A stretch of DNA of 64,000 nt from Glutinoglossum americanum (lineage: Eukaryota; Ascomycota; Geoglossomycetes; Geoglossales; Geoglossaceae). This document shows positions 48,061 through 60,031 of the stretch, one piece after another (position 1 is the stretch's first letter; every line of letters starts with the position of its first letter). The notes below the pieces were generated by a model, which was given only the letters and a program-made list of their open reading frames with translations, had not been told where the DNA came from and made no database searches. The position numbers were made by a program, and so were the translations under genes. Where the stretch lies: positions 213,731-277,730 of the forward strand of contig JAGHQL010000006.1 in assembly GCA_020080175.1 (NCBI GenBank), in the 5' to 3' direction.

Positions 48061-51000
48061 TTACGCGGTCTGTAAATTCCCCACTGTATATAGTGGCTCT
48101 GGCCTTTCCCGTTCGCGCCCAGTAACGCCCTTCCACCAATACGGAAGTTGCTCGTAGACTTGGTGTTTTGCGAACTTTCGTGTTGAGACGTTGACTGGAT
48201 GTCGTAGTCCAATGTTAGTTTGGTATTCAGTCGGTTAGCTTGGGGGAAGGAGTAAACTTACAGACGCCGTCGAGATCTTCGAGGGTTTTGAGTTTGGTTT
48301 CGGGGACGAAGAGGACTAGGGATTGAGTTAGATTCGCGGTTTGGGGAGGGCGGTAAATGCTGGCTGGTGGGTGACTTACAGATCATGATAAAAGCTATTA
48401 TATTAAGGACACTTTAACCAGTATAAAGTCAACGGGTTATTCCGTGTGGGAACCGAATCAACTTAGGGTGAAAGTTGGGCACTTACGCGTAGAAACCGAA
48501 AGCACCTTGGGGAGTAAATGCCTTTATCATCGAGGGAAAGGTGAGCGAGAGGACTCCTGCAAAGAGCAGGTTAACTGCCACGGCAAAACTCATGCCCAAT
48601 TCTGAATCGCGAAAATGGCCCAGTTAGTATCAGACCCATCCATGCGGCTATGTCAGGCTCTATATCGCATCTAACTTACCTCTGTAATAGAGAGGAAATG
48701 CCTCTGCGGAGTAGGTAAAAGGAACAGGCCCTTCACCAGGCGAGTAGAAGATATCGAAGAGATAGATGAAGAATGTGACGAGCCCCAGATGTGCGCCTTT
48801 CGTGCCTTTGATGAAGAAACAGAGACCAGCTGCAAGGAGCGTCCAGGCCATGTTGGGGAAAGTGAACAAGAGGAGCGTACGCCTGCCCCAGCGGTCGATC
48901 GTTATGAGAGCGGGGAACGCGAAGCTATGAACCAGAAAATACGAAAGTTAGTCTGGGAAAACATGGTTTTTTCGCCTACAGGAGGACAAAGCTATGGCAG
49001 ACATCCACAGCTTTGCTGTGGAGGGCTCCAGAGGGAATGAAATGTCAAGTTCCAGAGCTCCGAGCACAGCAGTGGAGCTCAAGGTTTGTATACCCAGAGC
49101 CACTTGCTGGGATCGTCCTATCTGGGGATCGGGGCGGGCAAGCGATGGGGAGAGCTAACTTACACAAAGTTCACTAGACCGAATCCAAAACTAGCTAGCA
49201 GAGCAGATCTAAACTAGAGTTAGCTGAATGTCTGGTTGCAACCGGGGAAAGGTAAGGGTTGGTTGGAGCCGTACCTATAGCTTGCCCCAGCCTCTTTGAA
49301 AATTGTGCTACATTTTATTTCAGTTAGATATATCCCGCAGCGGGTGTATAGATGTAGCTACCTTGAGTAAAATACCGCGATGTTGACTTTTGGGACGGAC
49401 CACGTTAGCTTCACCAGACCCCTGAATACAAGCGATAGAGGAAGGAAAAACGAAAAACGGGTGCAACTCACTACCGCACATCTGTTGCGCAATCATTACG
49501 ACGAACGCGGCTAAAGTAGCGCGCCGAACCCGCTCTTTAGTAAAGAGCGACTTAAGGCGATTCCAATATAGCGAATCGCTTCCTAGGCGCTCCTCCTCGT
49601 TTAGCAGTTGCTGGCGCACGTAGAAGAGATCCCGGGCTGCCTGGAGTCGGGAGTTGCGAAGCCGGCAGAGGGAATCGTAGGCCTTCATGTAGCGACCCTG
49701 TTTCATGTACCAACGGGGTGATCTTGGAGCTTGAGTTAGACATAGAAACCACAAGAGGATTGGACCAAACGCAGGGAAGCAACATACTCTGGGCATAGAT
49801 ATATTCCCATAACCAATGGAACCGCTGGGACGAAGGCAGATCCTAGATGAAATATTGATTAGAAGAATTGTCTCAAAACTAAACCTCCGGATTTCATAGT
49901 GACCCACCGAGTTGTAAACGCCACGCTTGTCCCGGAGCCTTGTAGACAGCTAGGTTGGCCGAATAGCCTCTGCAGTTGGGAATTAAGCAAGGTAAGCAAT
50001 TGCTATTACGATAAAATCCGGTAAACTTTCAGGAAACCCACGCTAGAATGCCGAACGCGACCTTCTCTCCGTTAGCTTATTTGTGAACTCCCGGCGGGCA
50101 CTAGCACGGTATAAAACTCACCCACATCTGCCAGCTCATCACTATTTGATGAATAAGTAGTTAGAATTAGCCGAAACTTAAAGGGGGCCAGCTCGGCCGT
50201 TTCAACGACTCACCAAGAGCTCCACGAATTTGAGCTGGCGCACTCTCAGCTGCAAAGATGGGAACAGTCGTAGCCTTTGCGCCCATGCCTAGGCCTAGGA
50301 GGAAGCGACACAAAAGAAGTTCTTGCCACGTTTTACTGCATCCACTGCCAATAACAGTCACTAGGCAAACGAAGGCTGCGGCGAAGATTGTACCCCGACG
50401 ACCCCAATAGTAATTCAACTGCAACTCCAAGTTAGTGCTTGGAGCGTCATCTCAACCAGCATTACTGCCGTTGGAATGTCTAGACCTACGGGATCTGAAA
50501 TCCAACAACCTCTGTGATATTGTGGTTATTAGTCAGCACTGGCGGGAAATAGACCCAAAATGAAAGGGATAGCCTACATAATCGCGGCGGAGAGGTAGGG
50601 CGCAGCATTAATCAAGCCGAAAAGCCAAAAGTTACGGGCGGAGTGCGGGTTGTCCCCGTAGCCCTCGGGGCAACCAGAGAACGAAGGCAGAGCAGGGGTC
50701 GTTGAATTCCTGAGGATGCAGTTATCTGTAGGGATATGAAGATCGAACGGCCAGGTGAGATTAGCGCTATTAACACCTGTAAATAAGAGTAAGCAACCCC
50801 GAAAAGATAATGTTATAATTTATATGGGGAGGGGGGTTGAGCGGAAAAAAGTAGCTGAAGCGGGATAGCACGTGACCACCAGAAAAAAACTCGGGGATCC
50901 GTACCGGTTTGATCCCACCCCTATTTGAGATGTTAGTAACGACTATGATGAGAGGCAAAGAGCGGGGGAGTTGGTGTGGCTTACTTGGACGGCTGCGCCG

Positions 51001-51957
51001 ATCGAACAGAGGATCTAATCAGCGCCGCGCAGGGCTCCCGTTAGCTGGACCGCACCACCGAAGCCCAAACCGCAAAGGGAAAAAGGAGGAGCCCGGATAG
51101 GGAAACCCAAGACCCACAATCGTGAAGTACAACGCCCTCGGCTGCTTCCACCGGTTCAACCGCTCATTCATCACATGCTCCGCCTCATCCGGGTCGATCG
51201 GCCGCAGTTCCCCGTACACGTCCCTATCCCTCTCGATGATGTCGGTGATATGCTCCGTCTCCGAGTCTTCCGTCGGCGGCGGCTTGGGGTATGCGAGGTC
51301 GGCGCGCGGGTGCTTGGCGAGGATGGCGCCGAGGCGGAGAAGGGAGAGGTCGCGGGCGGGCCAGTTGAGTTCGGTGACGAGGCGGTCGACTTTGGACATT
51401 AGCTCGGCGGCTGTGTCGTCTTCGAAGGGGTTGCGAATTCTGGGTGGGTGGGGTGGGAGGTTAGTTGGGGGGGATTTCTGGGGTGAGGGGCGTTCTTTTG
51501 GGTGGTTGGGCGGTGTGTTTGGAGGGGTGGGGTGTGGGGTGGGGAAATGAGGGTGGACGTACTCATCAGGGCCGCGGCGCGGTTGTGGGTCTTGATCTTC
51601 GAGGATACCATCGCTTCCATTCCTGTATCGTAGTGAGTATTATATGGCTAATATGGGCTGTCGGAGGAGGTAGTGGAGCAGGCATAATAGCATAGGGTCA
51701 GGAAGAGAGAATGATAAGCGAAAGACGAGACGGTGGATGGGTTTTTGGGTGGTTACGTACTGGCTAGATCCAGGGGGTGGTATGCTCCGTGGGCGGTGTT
51801 CAATCCTATATCAGCGTAAGTATCAGTGTAAGTTCAAGTAAACGGGACTGGTCTGGGGAAGTAGATTTGTCTAGAGCTTATTGAATTTGGACGAGCGTGG
51901 AGAGTGAAGACGACGGATGGCCCAATTTGCAAAAAGAGATAGCTACTCACCCATCAT
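48061..51957 (-). CDS. MFS sugar transporter
   Basis: Minus-strand pieces match a fungal hexose/polyol transporter of the MFS sugar porter family in order: [18 protein letters not shown] (about 51420), [10 protein letters not shown] then GWDQTG in two very small exons (about 51015-50900), [12 protein letters not shown] (about 50405; G-R-R loop motif), [20 protein letters not shown] (about 50300), [17 protein letters not shown] (about 49710; PESPR motif), [10 protein letters not shown] (about 49480), [18 protein letters not shown] (about 48720) and [15 protein letters not shown] (about 48290). The C-terminal exon encodes a tail ending [12 protein letters not shown], stop at 48063-48061. At the 5' end, ATGATGG at 51957-51951, 51805-51761 and 51622-51563 join in frame (..[19 protein letters not shown]). 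The next junction, to 51439, is off by one base with the splice sites I see, so either another site is used or there is a frameshift. A start at 51399 is the alternative. At least a dozen exons. Confidence 0.82.
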
Positions 51958-53379
51958 CTATATTGTGCGGTGATACATCTCGATACCCTCCATTCCTACA
52001 ACACAGTAAGACCAAACCCTAAACCTAGCGTACAAAACAGCCTCTCTACATACGGCCTCACCCCCGTGTGCCTCCCCGTATTATCCGCTTGGCCTCCCGG
52101 ATCGACATTATCCGCCATCTCGATCTCGCGATCGTTCCTAGTCTGTTGATCCGCGCGCAAGTAAGCCAAACGTTTTCTTATTATCGCTTTGAGGAAGAAT
52201 AAATATCAGGGAAGATCACATACGCAAAAACACGTCAGTCGGTAGCCCTATTATAACGCATACCTGGCCACTATCATCGCTGCCCTCCCTTGCATGCTCG
52301 CTCGCGAAGAGCTACATATGTATCGTAAGGCTGGGGTAGCGTACCTATGATCGTCGCGACCCGCCATCCTGGATATCAAACTAGTCGGTCCGCTCTCGAT
52401 GCCAAAGTCAATCGACAATCGTAAGCCGGGTCTTCGTCGTCAATGTCGCTCTTTTACACTAATGTGTTGAACCGTATCGTCTGTCTGTCGTTCGCTTGTC
52501 TTTGCGTTCGCTCGCGTGCCCCATCAATACGAACGGCAAAGAGACTTTAGAGTAACGACGCCAGGCCAGAACAGGAACACAATGCCCTCCCAGGAAATTA
52601 AATGCCGTTGTGACACAAGGTGTTTCTGTCTCGTAACCGGCAAAAAGGGCTGGGACGAACGCAGTAGGGACTGAAATCTTCGACTGAGACGTCTCATTTC
52701 AGGCTTGGACCCTCTCCCCGGCATATGGCGAAATGATTTTCATGCGAGAGCCCCGATGAGGCGGGACTCAGCATGGTGGTGGGCAAATCAGCCCCTGCGT
52801 GTGCCACCGCAGGGTCAGGATGCACCCTGCAAAACATGGTTGTGCAAGTACCAAAATTCCTAAATCCCCGTCAAACGCCCTTTCTTGCCGCCCCGCCTCG
52901 TTGGTCCTGTACTCAGAAGCCAGATTATCTGGTGGGCGACTTTTGAATGGACCACCCGCGCGAGAGGCTCAGAGGCTCAGCTCGTCATGTGATCCTTTCG
53001 CTGTGGTGGCCAAGCTGTTCAAGCTGTTGTTCCCAGCTGGCGTTCCTGGCCGGATGTGCTGCGCGGTGCATCGGATGAAATAATGACATACGTCAGGTAG
53101 CTGGGCAGGTAGTGAGGCTGTGTGGTCTTGGTGAGTGGTCGACCAATCGCTCCGAGATGAATCTAGAGCGATGCATGGGTGTAGCCGGCGTATTGTCCGT
53201 CACTTATCCGCGGGGCTTACCCGTTCCGAGAAACACGAAAGTCGTGGAAAGGGCGACGAGTAATTCCCAAACCGGTCAATGAGCCTCCATCTTGCAACAT
53301 CATCATTGCATCTCGTCCATCTAAGAAAAATACATCCCAAACAAATGTCGCGAGTCCGCTATCGCGACATCTCCAAACT
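51958..53379. other. intergenic stretch
   Basis: Lies between two divergently transcribed genes (transporter and the NLR-N-terminal-like gene), so it should contain both promoters. No coding region seen. Confidence 0.55.
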
Positions 53380-54639
53380 ATGAGTTTCGGCTTCGGAATC
53401 AGCGACATCATCACCCTCTCTACCATCGCCGCCCGCATCATCTCTAAGTACCGCTCCGCCCCATCAGAGTACCAAACCCTCACCCTCGAAGTCTCCCGGC
53501 TCGACAACGCGCTCTCCGACATCCGCGATGCCCTCAAAAGCCTGCCCGGTGATCGCAGATGCTATCTCGATAAGTCGCAGAAGGATTGCGAGACGTTGTT
53601 GCTGAGGGTGGAAGAGTTTTTAACAAAGTATGCAGGGGTGGGGAGGAAGAAGAATGGGGCGGAGAGGGTGAAGTTCATGATGAGCGAGCAGAGCGGGCTC
53701 GTGGTAGAGGTCAGGGAGCACAACGAGGAGTTGCACAAGGCGCTCAGCAGACTTGGGGTGTAAGTTTTGTTCCCCCTCGAACGGATATCTCACCGACGGA
53801 CCCGCATTCGCGCAGTTCTCCCATCTGGTGGGGCGACGAAGATAGCTAACACAAAACTTAGGCTAATAGCCGCTGAGATCCACCACGAGATCGTAACCAA
53901 CCGTGCGGGCTCCGTGCCCACGATGCCCACCTCCGTCACCCTCACGGTAGTGGAGGCGGTCCCCGACGCCAGCAACACCGACATCTACTACTCCAACAGC
54001 CAACGACAGCGACAGCAGCAACGCCTCTCGTCGAAAGAACAGCAGCTGATGTACCCGAAGGACGAGCGATTCGGAGACGGAGGCCGTCGACGCGTCACGG
54101 ACCCGGAGATCCCCCGCCCGATACCGTACGCCCCCACCGACGACACCCCACGCAAACCCTCCCCACAACCCCGCCGCCCCAACCGCGCAGACACCCAAGA
54201 AACCCTCGTAGAACCTCCCGAACGCCTCCAACCCTCCCCCCCCCTCCCGCTACCAACCCGCCCCCGCACCACCTCAACAACAACCACCTCCTCGCGCCCC
54301 AATCCCCCGCGTAGACGCGACCCATCCATCTCCACAACCTCCACGACCTCCACAACCTCCACCACCTCGTCCTCCTCGTCCTCCTCCCCAACCCAACCCC
54401 TAAGATCCTTCCTCAGAGACCTCGTCGACTCCGGCGGCCAGTCCGTATCCCTAGAACAAGGCGGCTCTTCGGCGCCCGTGCGCGTCCCGCCGCGCGAGAA
54501 GAAGGAGAGGCGGAGGGAGGCGCCTGCGGTTGCGTTGCCGGGCCCGGAGCCGAGGCGGTCGCCGAAGCCGCCGAGGGGGAAGTGGTGGGATATTGCGGCG
54601 AATTTGGGGGGCAGTTCGCCGGCGTTGAGGGAGGCTTGA
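53380..54639 (+). CDS. protein with fungal NLR-type N-terminal domain and disordered tail
   Basis: Exons 53380-53759 and 53862-54639 join in frame (GT|G) to 385 codons plus stop; the intron has a GTAAGT donor and AGCTAACA branch site. Residues 1-125 (MSFGFGISDIITLSTIAARI, then KYRSAPSEYQTLTLEVSRL) form a helical domain related to the N-terminal domains of fungal STAND/NLR proteins. The gene at 58203-59332 starts in the same way (FGFSVGDFVAVAGLVWKL). The rest is low complexity: a Gln/Arg patch, Pro-rich stretches, a Thr/Ser run built from a 9-bp unit (about 54330-54380), then a basic tail ending near KWWDIAANLGG. No NTPase domain is present. It could be a stand-alone signalling partner of an NLR; that is inference. 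Confidence 0.78.
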
Positions 54640-57600
54640 GCGTCGGTGATGGTCGTTCCGCCCTCTTGTTTTTCCCGGGGCGTTAAAACCCGATCGTGCC
54701 GGCTCGTCTCCATTGCTGTTTCTCGGGCGTCGAGTGCAGGCTGGGTGGGTATGATGGGCTGGGGGTCCGGACCGCGATATGGGCGCCGATGACGGCGGGT
54801 CTGCTGTTGGGATAACTAAAGGGTTTCCTTGTCCTTAAACAAGGAAGGCATAAGGTGCAACAGGCCTCGCTTCATAATCTTTATTGTCACCTATCTCTTG
54901 TGTCCTCTTTTTTTTTCAATTTCTTTCTCGTTTGATATCATCGGGTACCGGGTTCGGGATCGGTTGTTGGGTTTTCCCTTTTCTGTTTGTTTCTTTTTCT
55001 GGTTTAGAGATATCCCCTTGATCCTGCTTGCTCCTGTCTTCGTGGGGGGGAGGACGGAGGTGGAGCCGGACTAGGGTGGGGAACACGTTATATTAGCTTT
55101 GTTTTGCCGCGAATAGAGCCGTCACGCAGCGGATGGAGCGCTGTGTTTGGTTTACCATTTCCCTTGTTCTGTGTCTGATGTGCGGGATAGGGTTGTCCCC
55201 CTAGAGCACCTCATCGTCTATCCGTTTTCCTGGCTTGAATGGATGGCCGAGGGAATGGGATGTAGCTCGGGCTGAGCGAGGAGACACGCATATGACGTCG
55301 GAGTAGAGGCGTCATGCAAGGGACGGACGGTTCCAAGTTCCTCCCTTTTTCTTCCTGAGGGTTTTTCCTTGTCTAATGCGAGGATGCGGCAAGGAACGAG
55401 GTGGTGTTTCCTTTGTTATTTGTACCCGCATCGTTCCACCCCCAGCTGAAAGAAAAGAAGGGAGATGGGTAACAAACGCTCAGTGAGCGAGAAGCCACGC
55501 AAAATCTTGTCGTCGGAATAGGGTTATCTTGCTCCATCATATGCGAGAGATGAACGGGGCCTTGGGATTCTTATCCAGTCCCCTCGGTTAATGGATGTAT
55601 GTATGCATGTCTGTAGTGTGTGACGGTGGGTGATGGGACGCGCGCTAATTGACCGACCATGTAACCTCGCGGCCCCACCATGTAACCATCATGGCGCGAC
55701 TTTTCTCTGCTCTGTCCTTTCCTTTCCTGGCTGCTGTAGGGACTTTCATTCGCAGTGGACCCGTTTTCTAGTGTGGTGGGGCGGGTCTTCCCTTTTCCTA
55801 TCTACATAAACGTGGGCGGGGCTACGTAGTTTTTATATGGTCGGGAGGAGCGGAAAATACGCCTTGTTGACCTTTTGACGCTCAACATGCGCCGCCGCAG
55901 GGGTGCTGCGATTATTTCGTTGGTCGAGGAGCCCTACACGTTTTTGTTTTGCTCAACGGAATTCCCCTTTGTCGGGATTTTTCATCCTATTAATTAAAAG
56001 TTTACGTGTAGAGAGCGAGGCTTGTCCTTGAATCCTTCATCTATTTTGCTTCCAAGATCGTTGCTGAATTCCGAAGCGAGACGACTTCTACTTCAGCTTC
56101 CGTTGAGCCAACACTGAAGTGAAATAAGTGGCGAATCAAAGTATGGATGTAGAGGCTGAGTAGTCGTTTGTATGTAGGCACTTAAAGCGGATGCGAGCTT
56201 ATCTTACATGGCTACCGGTTATGGGTTTGGGGGTCGAACGCGCTGGGCAGCAGTGAAGCGGCCGCTTCGTATGTATGCAAGTCGCAGAGAGATGTCCCAA
56301 CGGAAAAGCACAGAGCAATAGAAAACGTTAGAAGCTCCTCCAGAGGATTATACACAACTTCAACATCACCACCACCCTCCCAACCAGCTAGGAGAAACAC
56401 TCCGCTATCTGACTAAAGCCACAATATTCGCATGAACTAAGCCAACAACGCACCGGAATACGCGGATAGGCAGGACTTGCCGTGGCGGATCCTTGGCGAA
56501 TGCCGAAGTGAGTCCTCCCCACTAGGAATACCGCAAACGGCGCGGGTCGGGAAACAACGTATCCCTCTTATTTGTGTACTATGTATGTGCGTATATGTGG
56601 ACAGCCGGGTGTGATGCACTATGCAGGCCATTGCACAAGAGGATCCTTCTGGCGACGGAGGCTATCCGAGGGCGAAGGACTATGCCTTACGGGAGGGGTA
56701 CTTTATGCCTCGGAGTAGAATTTAATATGGGGGAATTGGCGTTAAACGAATACGGGACACTGGGTGCGTAAGGCATTTGCGCGTGGCATTTTGCCTGGAA
56801 GCTTTTAATGGGTTGGATGATGCTTGATCCCAACGCCGTTCAGCTTGGTCCCGTTTGGGAATGGGATGTCTGCAGAGACAAGTCGCTTGTCCTCGCAGAC
56901 ATTTCCCAAAACGGACAGGGCGGTAAAAAATATCAACCAAACTGTTTTTTATTTTCTAATTTCTCGCCGTGTTAAATCTTTCGAACCTTTCGAGCCTTTT
57001 CGAGCCTTTTGAACCTTTCGATCCTTCCTATTTTATAATGTATTACTGATTTTAAGGCAAGTGGGCTTAGTCAGCCCCCCAAGCTTCCAATAGGCTCAGC
57101 GCCGGTCCACAATGTACGCGTAAGTTAGATATAAATAGAACCCAACACATTCACCGATGCATATGCGTCAAAAAGTTCCGATAAAAAACCAATAGGACAG
57201 GAATGACAGCTGCCTCCCGGAGAGAAGAATGTGCCTTCTCTCCCCGGGTCGGGGCTGGGCTTAATTTTGCGCCGTTGGAATTGTTCCAGAATGAACGCTA
57301 GGTAGCCGCCACGTGCCTCTTGGGGCATCCGCCGCTTCTGTAGATATATAAAACAAAGAGCCCGCATCCATATATGCGGATACAGTACATAAAATAGGAA
57401 TTCAGGATACATGAAGTTAACGGCTTCAAATGCTCATGACAGCATTGCACGTGATATAAGGCAATTGATGTGTTTAGCTAGGGCAGCGGAGGAGAAGCGG
57501 AGCTTCTAGTTAAGCCGCGAACTGACTAACTCCTTTAGTAAAAGTACCGGGCATGTATTCTGGATCTCAGGCTGAATCGGACTACGGCCGAGGCAGCATC

Positions 57601-58202
57601 ACTATATAAATCGATCTCATTCCCTTCTATACCATTTCGCTGACAATCCGCCGGCCTCGGGCCCGGCCGTCTTAAACGGATTAGCTTCCCTCGACTGACT
57701 GGGGCTGCGAGCGGTAAATCAAGCACTTTGAGGTTGAGGATTTAGAACTGCAGACGGGTCTAGAAACGGAGCCTCTAGGTGTTATCGTCACTAGCTCTCC
57801 GGTTAATATTTAACACCGGTTCTCCGGTTTCGAGAGGGCCTTGGGGAGCGCTTGGATTTAATCCCGCGACACCCACGCTCGGTTCTATTTTCGTAGAGGC
57901 TAGGTCGTGGGAGGATGTGGGTATCTCATCGGATTCTAGCGTCGGCGATTGCGTCAAAGTTCCTGGACGTTTGCCACTTAAGCATCGTACGCGCCGGGTA
58001 TTGTGCGTCCGGGTGTTGTGTGCCCTGAGGTTTGCTGCGTCGGAAAATCTCTGGTAACAGCAGAGACATCTATTGATTTCCTGATACGCGGATCAGCATC
58101 GCGAGTCGAGATCCAATGTCATGGAATTGCGTCGAGCATACCTTTTTTGGCCGAACATAATCCAGAGCCCAGGTCTGACGGCCCTCGCGCCCAGCGATCG
58201 CG
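54640..58202. other. long intergenic stretch, 3.5 kb, no gene recognised
   Basis: All frames were considered and none gives a family-like product. Homopolymer-rich DNA near 54900-55030 fits a 3' untranslated region. Short CGAGCCTTTTGAACCTTT-type direct repeats lie at 56984-57020. The stretch is unusually long for this gene-dense window and could hold non-coding RNA genes, which I cannot detect by eye. Confidence 0.5.
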
Positions 58203-59332
58203 TCAAAATCCCCTTGAAATTTGAGTTTCCCGTGAGGACCAGGAGATCTTGCTTGTGGAAATCTCATGTTAGCACTGTAGTACTGGGCATTATATTCCAC
58301 CGGAGGCGCCACTTACAGGAATGCAAACTCCACATCTTCGGGATACCTAGACCACTTCGGTAATGGGGTCTGAAACCGAACTATTTCCTTGCTTTCTCCC
58401 ACTTCAGGCGAACGTCCCTCAGGTAGCTCGTTCTCGCTTGCGGGTGGCTGCAAAGGTGGAACTGGAGGCTCCTCGTCGTGCCCCAGTAATGACATATCCA
58501 GCAGCATTCCTGGACGCGTGGCGGTGACCCAATCTTTTTCTTCAATCAAATTGCAGCGTTTTGCCTGTCCCTCCACTGGGCTGAATAGCCATATGCACTT
58601 CTGCTCGATAACTTCTAGTATCGGCGAGACCTTAAAGGCGAATTTGAGGAAGCAGAGCAGACCCTGTAGTGAATAATGATTAATGATATACCTTGCAGCT
58701 AGACGAAGCTCTTAACCACATACCTCAAACGTACCGCACACCTCAAGCGGTATTGGGTATCTCCTTCCAATAGCATCCTGGAATCGGATCGGCTTCTGGT
58801 CCCAAGGTTCATCAAGAGCGGGATAAATCGGAGTATTGACGCCCTCTTTATCCGTTCGCAAAGCTCTCACTTGTTTACCAAGGTCAAGTATTGCCTGCTG
58901 CTGCAACGATTGCATGATGAGTCCTAATATAGCTGAATAACTCTGGACCGTCTTCCGAAATGGCTCGACTTTCTTCTTCCCCAGGAACGTCCATTGCACG
59001 CGTTTCCGAAGCTTTCCTATAGCCTGCACTCCATCTCCGTCGGCAGGCCCCGCCTTGTACTTCTCGGTGTGCTTCTCGAACTCCGAAATAGGTCGCCGGC
59101 AATTCTCGAGGACATTCTTGATGCGCGCAACTTGTTCTTCGGAGAGGATTGCTCCCGTGCAGATGAGCTGCTCCAGTCCGATGATGGCGCTGTGGAACGA
59201 GAGGAGTTCTAGTTGGACTTTGCGGAATTCCTCAGTATCTTCGGAGGATTCGTCTAGGGCTTGGCATAGCTTCCAGACAAGCCCGGCGACAGCCACGAAG
59301 TCGCCCACACTGAATCCAAACGGTACAGGCAT
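58203..59332 (-). CDS. ULD-type ubiquitin-like domain protein
   Basis: Exons 59332-58724, 58663-58317 and 58251-58203 join in frame to 334 codons plus TGA; introns of 60 and 65 bp, the second with a GCTAAC branch site. The N-terminal 190 residues (MPVPFGFSVGDFVAVAGLVW) form the helical domain common in fungal NLR-associated proteins. Then IRFQDAIGRRYPIPLEVCGT and FLKFAFKVSPILEVIEQKCI match the fungal ubiquitin-like domain often annotated ULD, followed by LIEEKDWVTATRPGMLLDMS and a Pro/Glu-rich linker. The last small exon (..KISWSSRETQISRGF) is less certain. The gene diverges from the kinase-GTPase gene, with 699 bp between start codons. Confidence 0.8.
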
Positions 59333-60031
59333 GAAGAGACGTTATTGGGGAAGAACTATCGCGTCGCTGCAGGCGGGGGTTTCCCAGCATTTTATCACCC
59401 CGTAAAATCAAGGCCGTTGTCGAAAACCCCTCGCTAGGAGACTCCGCCTCGTCTTCAATTCGACTGGAGGCTGTGCAGCCTCGCAGCTTGGAGACTACGA
59501 AGTAAAAGAGGAGATTCGATCAAATCTTAAAAAAAAAAACCTAATTAATCTATTGGCTCGACAGATTACCTTGCCTTTAAAGGCAGTACTACGTACTGAT
59601 CTTGACTACCTTGGCTTCAACTGAGAAACTCTTAGGGTTAGGGCTGATTTGTAACGTTGGGGATCTCTTGGGGCGGCGCCAAACGAACAATGTTTGGTTG
59701 CGGGAACTCGTTGGTTTGTTGACTGCGCTGGAAATCGGAGCCAAGAAGCCAAGAAAAGAAGGCTGAATCGCGAACTACCATTCACTCCTAAAGTTCTTGT
59801 GATGATAGCGCAAATATGGATCTCTTGTCATCACACTGCTTACCTCTCGGCTGAATAGGTATGGCTAATGCTTGCAGTTGAGACGTTGGTTGTATTAAGG
59901 ATCAAGACTAACTAAAGAGTAGACAGGAAGATATAGTACTGGTGATAACACCAACTGTGTTGACACCGCGCCGAAGCGACAGTTTCCAACAATCTCTGCA
60001 AAACCCAAGCCCTAGAAACTGCCACCTAAAC
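59333..60031. promoter_or_regulatory. shared region between two divergent genes
   Basis: The 699 bp separate the start codons of the ULD gene (minus) and kinase-GTPase gene (plus). No ORF is supported. Positions 59923-59978 recur in diverged form at 63105-63160, downstream of the kinase gene. Confidence 0.55.

Noticed and set aside
47772-48212. 146-codon minus-strand frame
   Set aside because: It reads through the transporter's last intron and exon in the wrong frame; the spliced frame ending at 48061 fits the family.
54325-54395. Short periodic repeats that could suggest a CRISPR-like array
   Set aside because: They are a coding Thr/Ser microsatellite; a eukaryotic genome is evident and no spacers exist.
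57125-57412. 95-codon minus-strand frame
   Set aside because: No motif and isolated in intergenic DNA.
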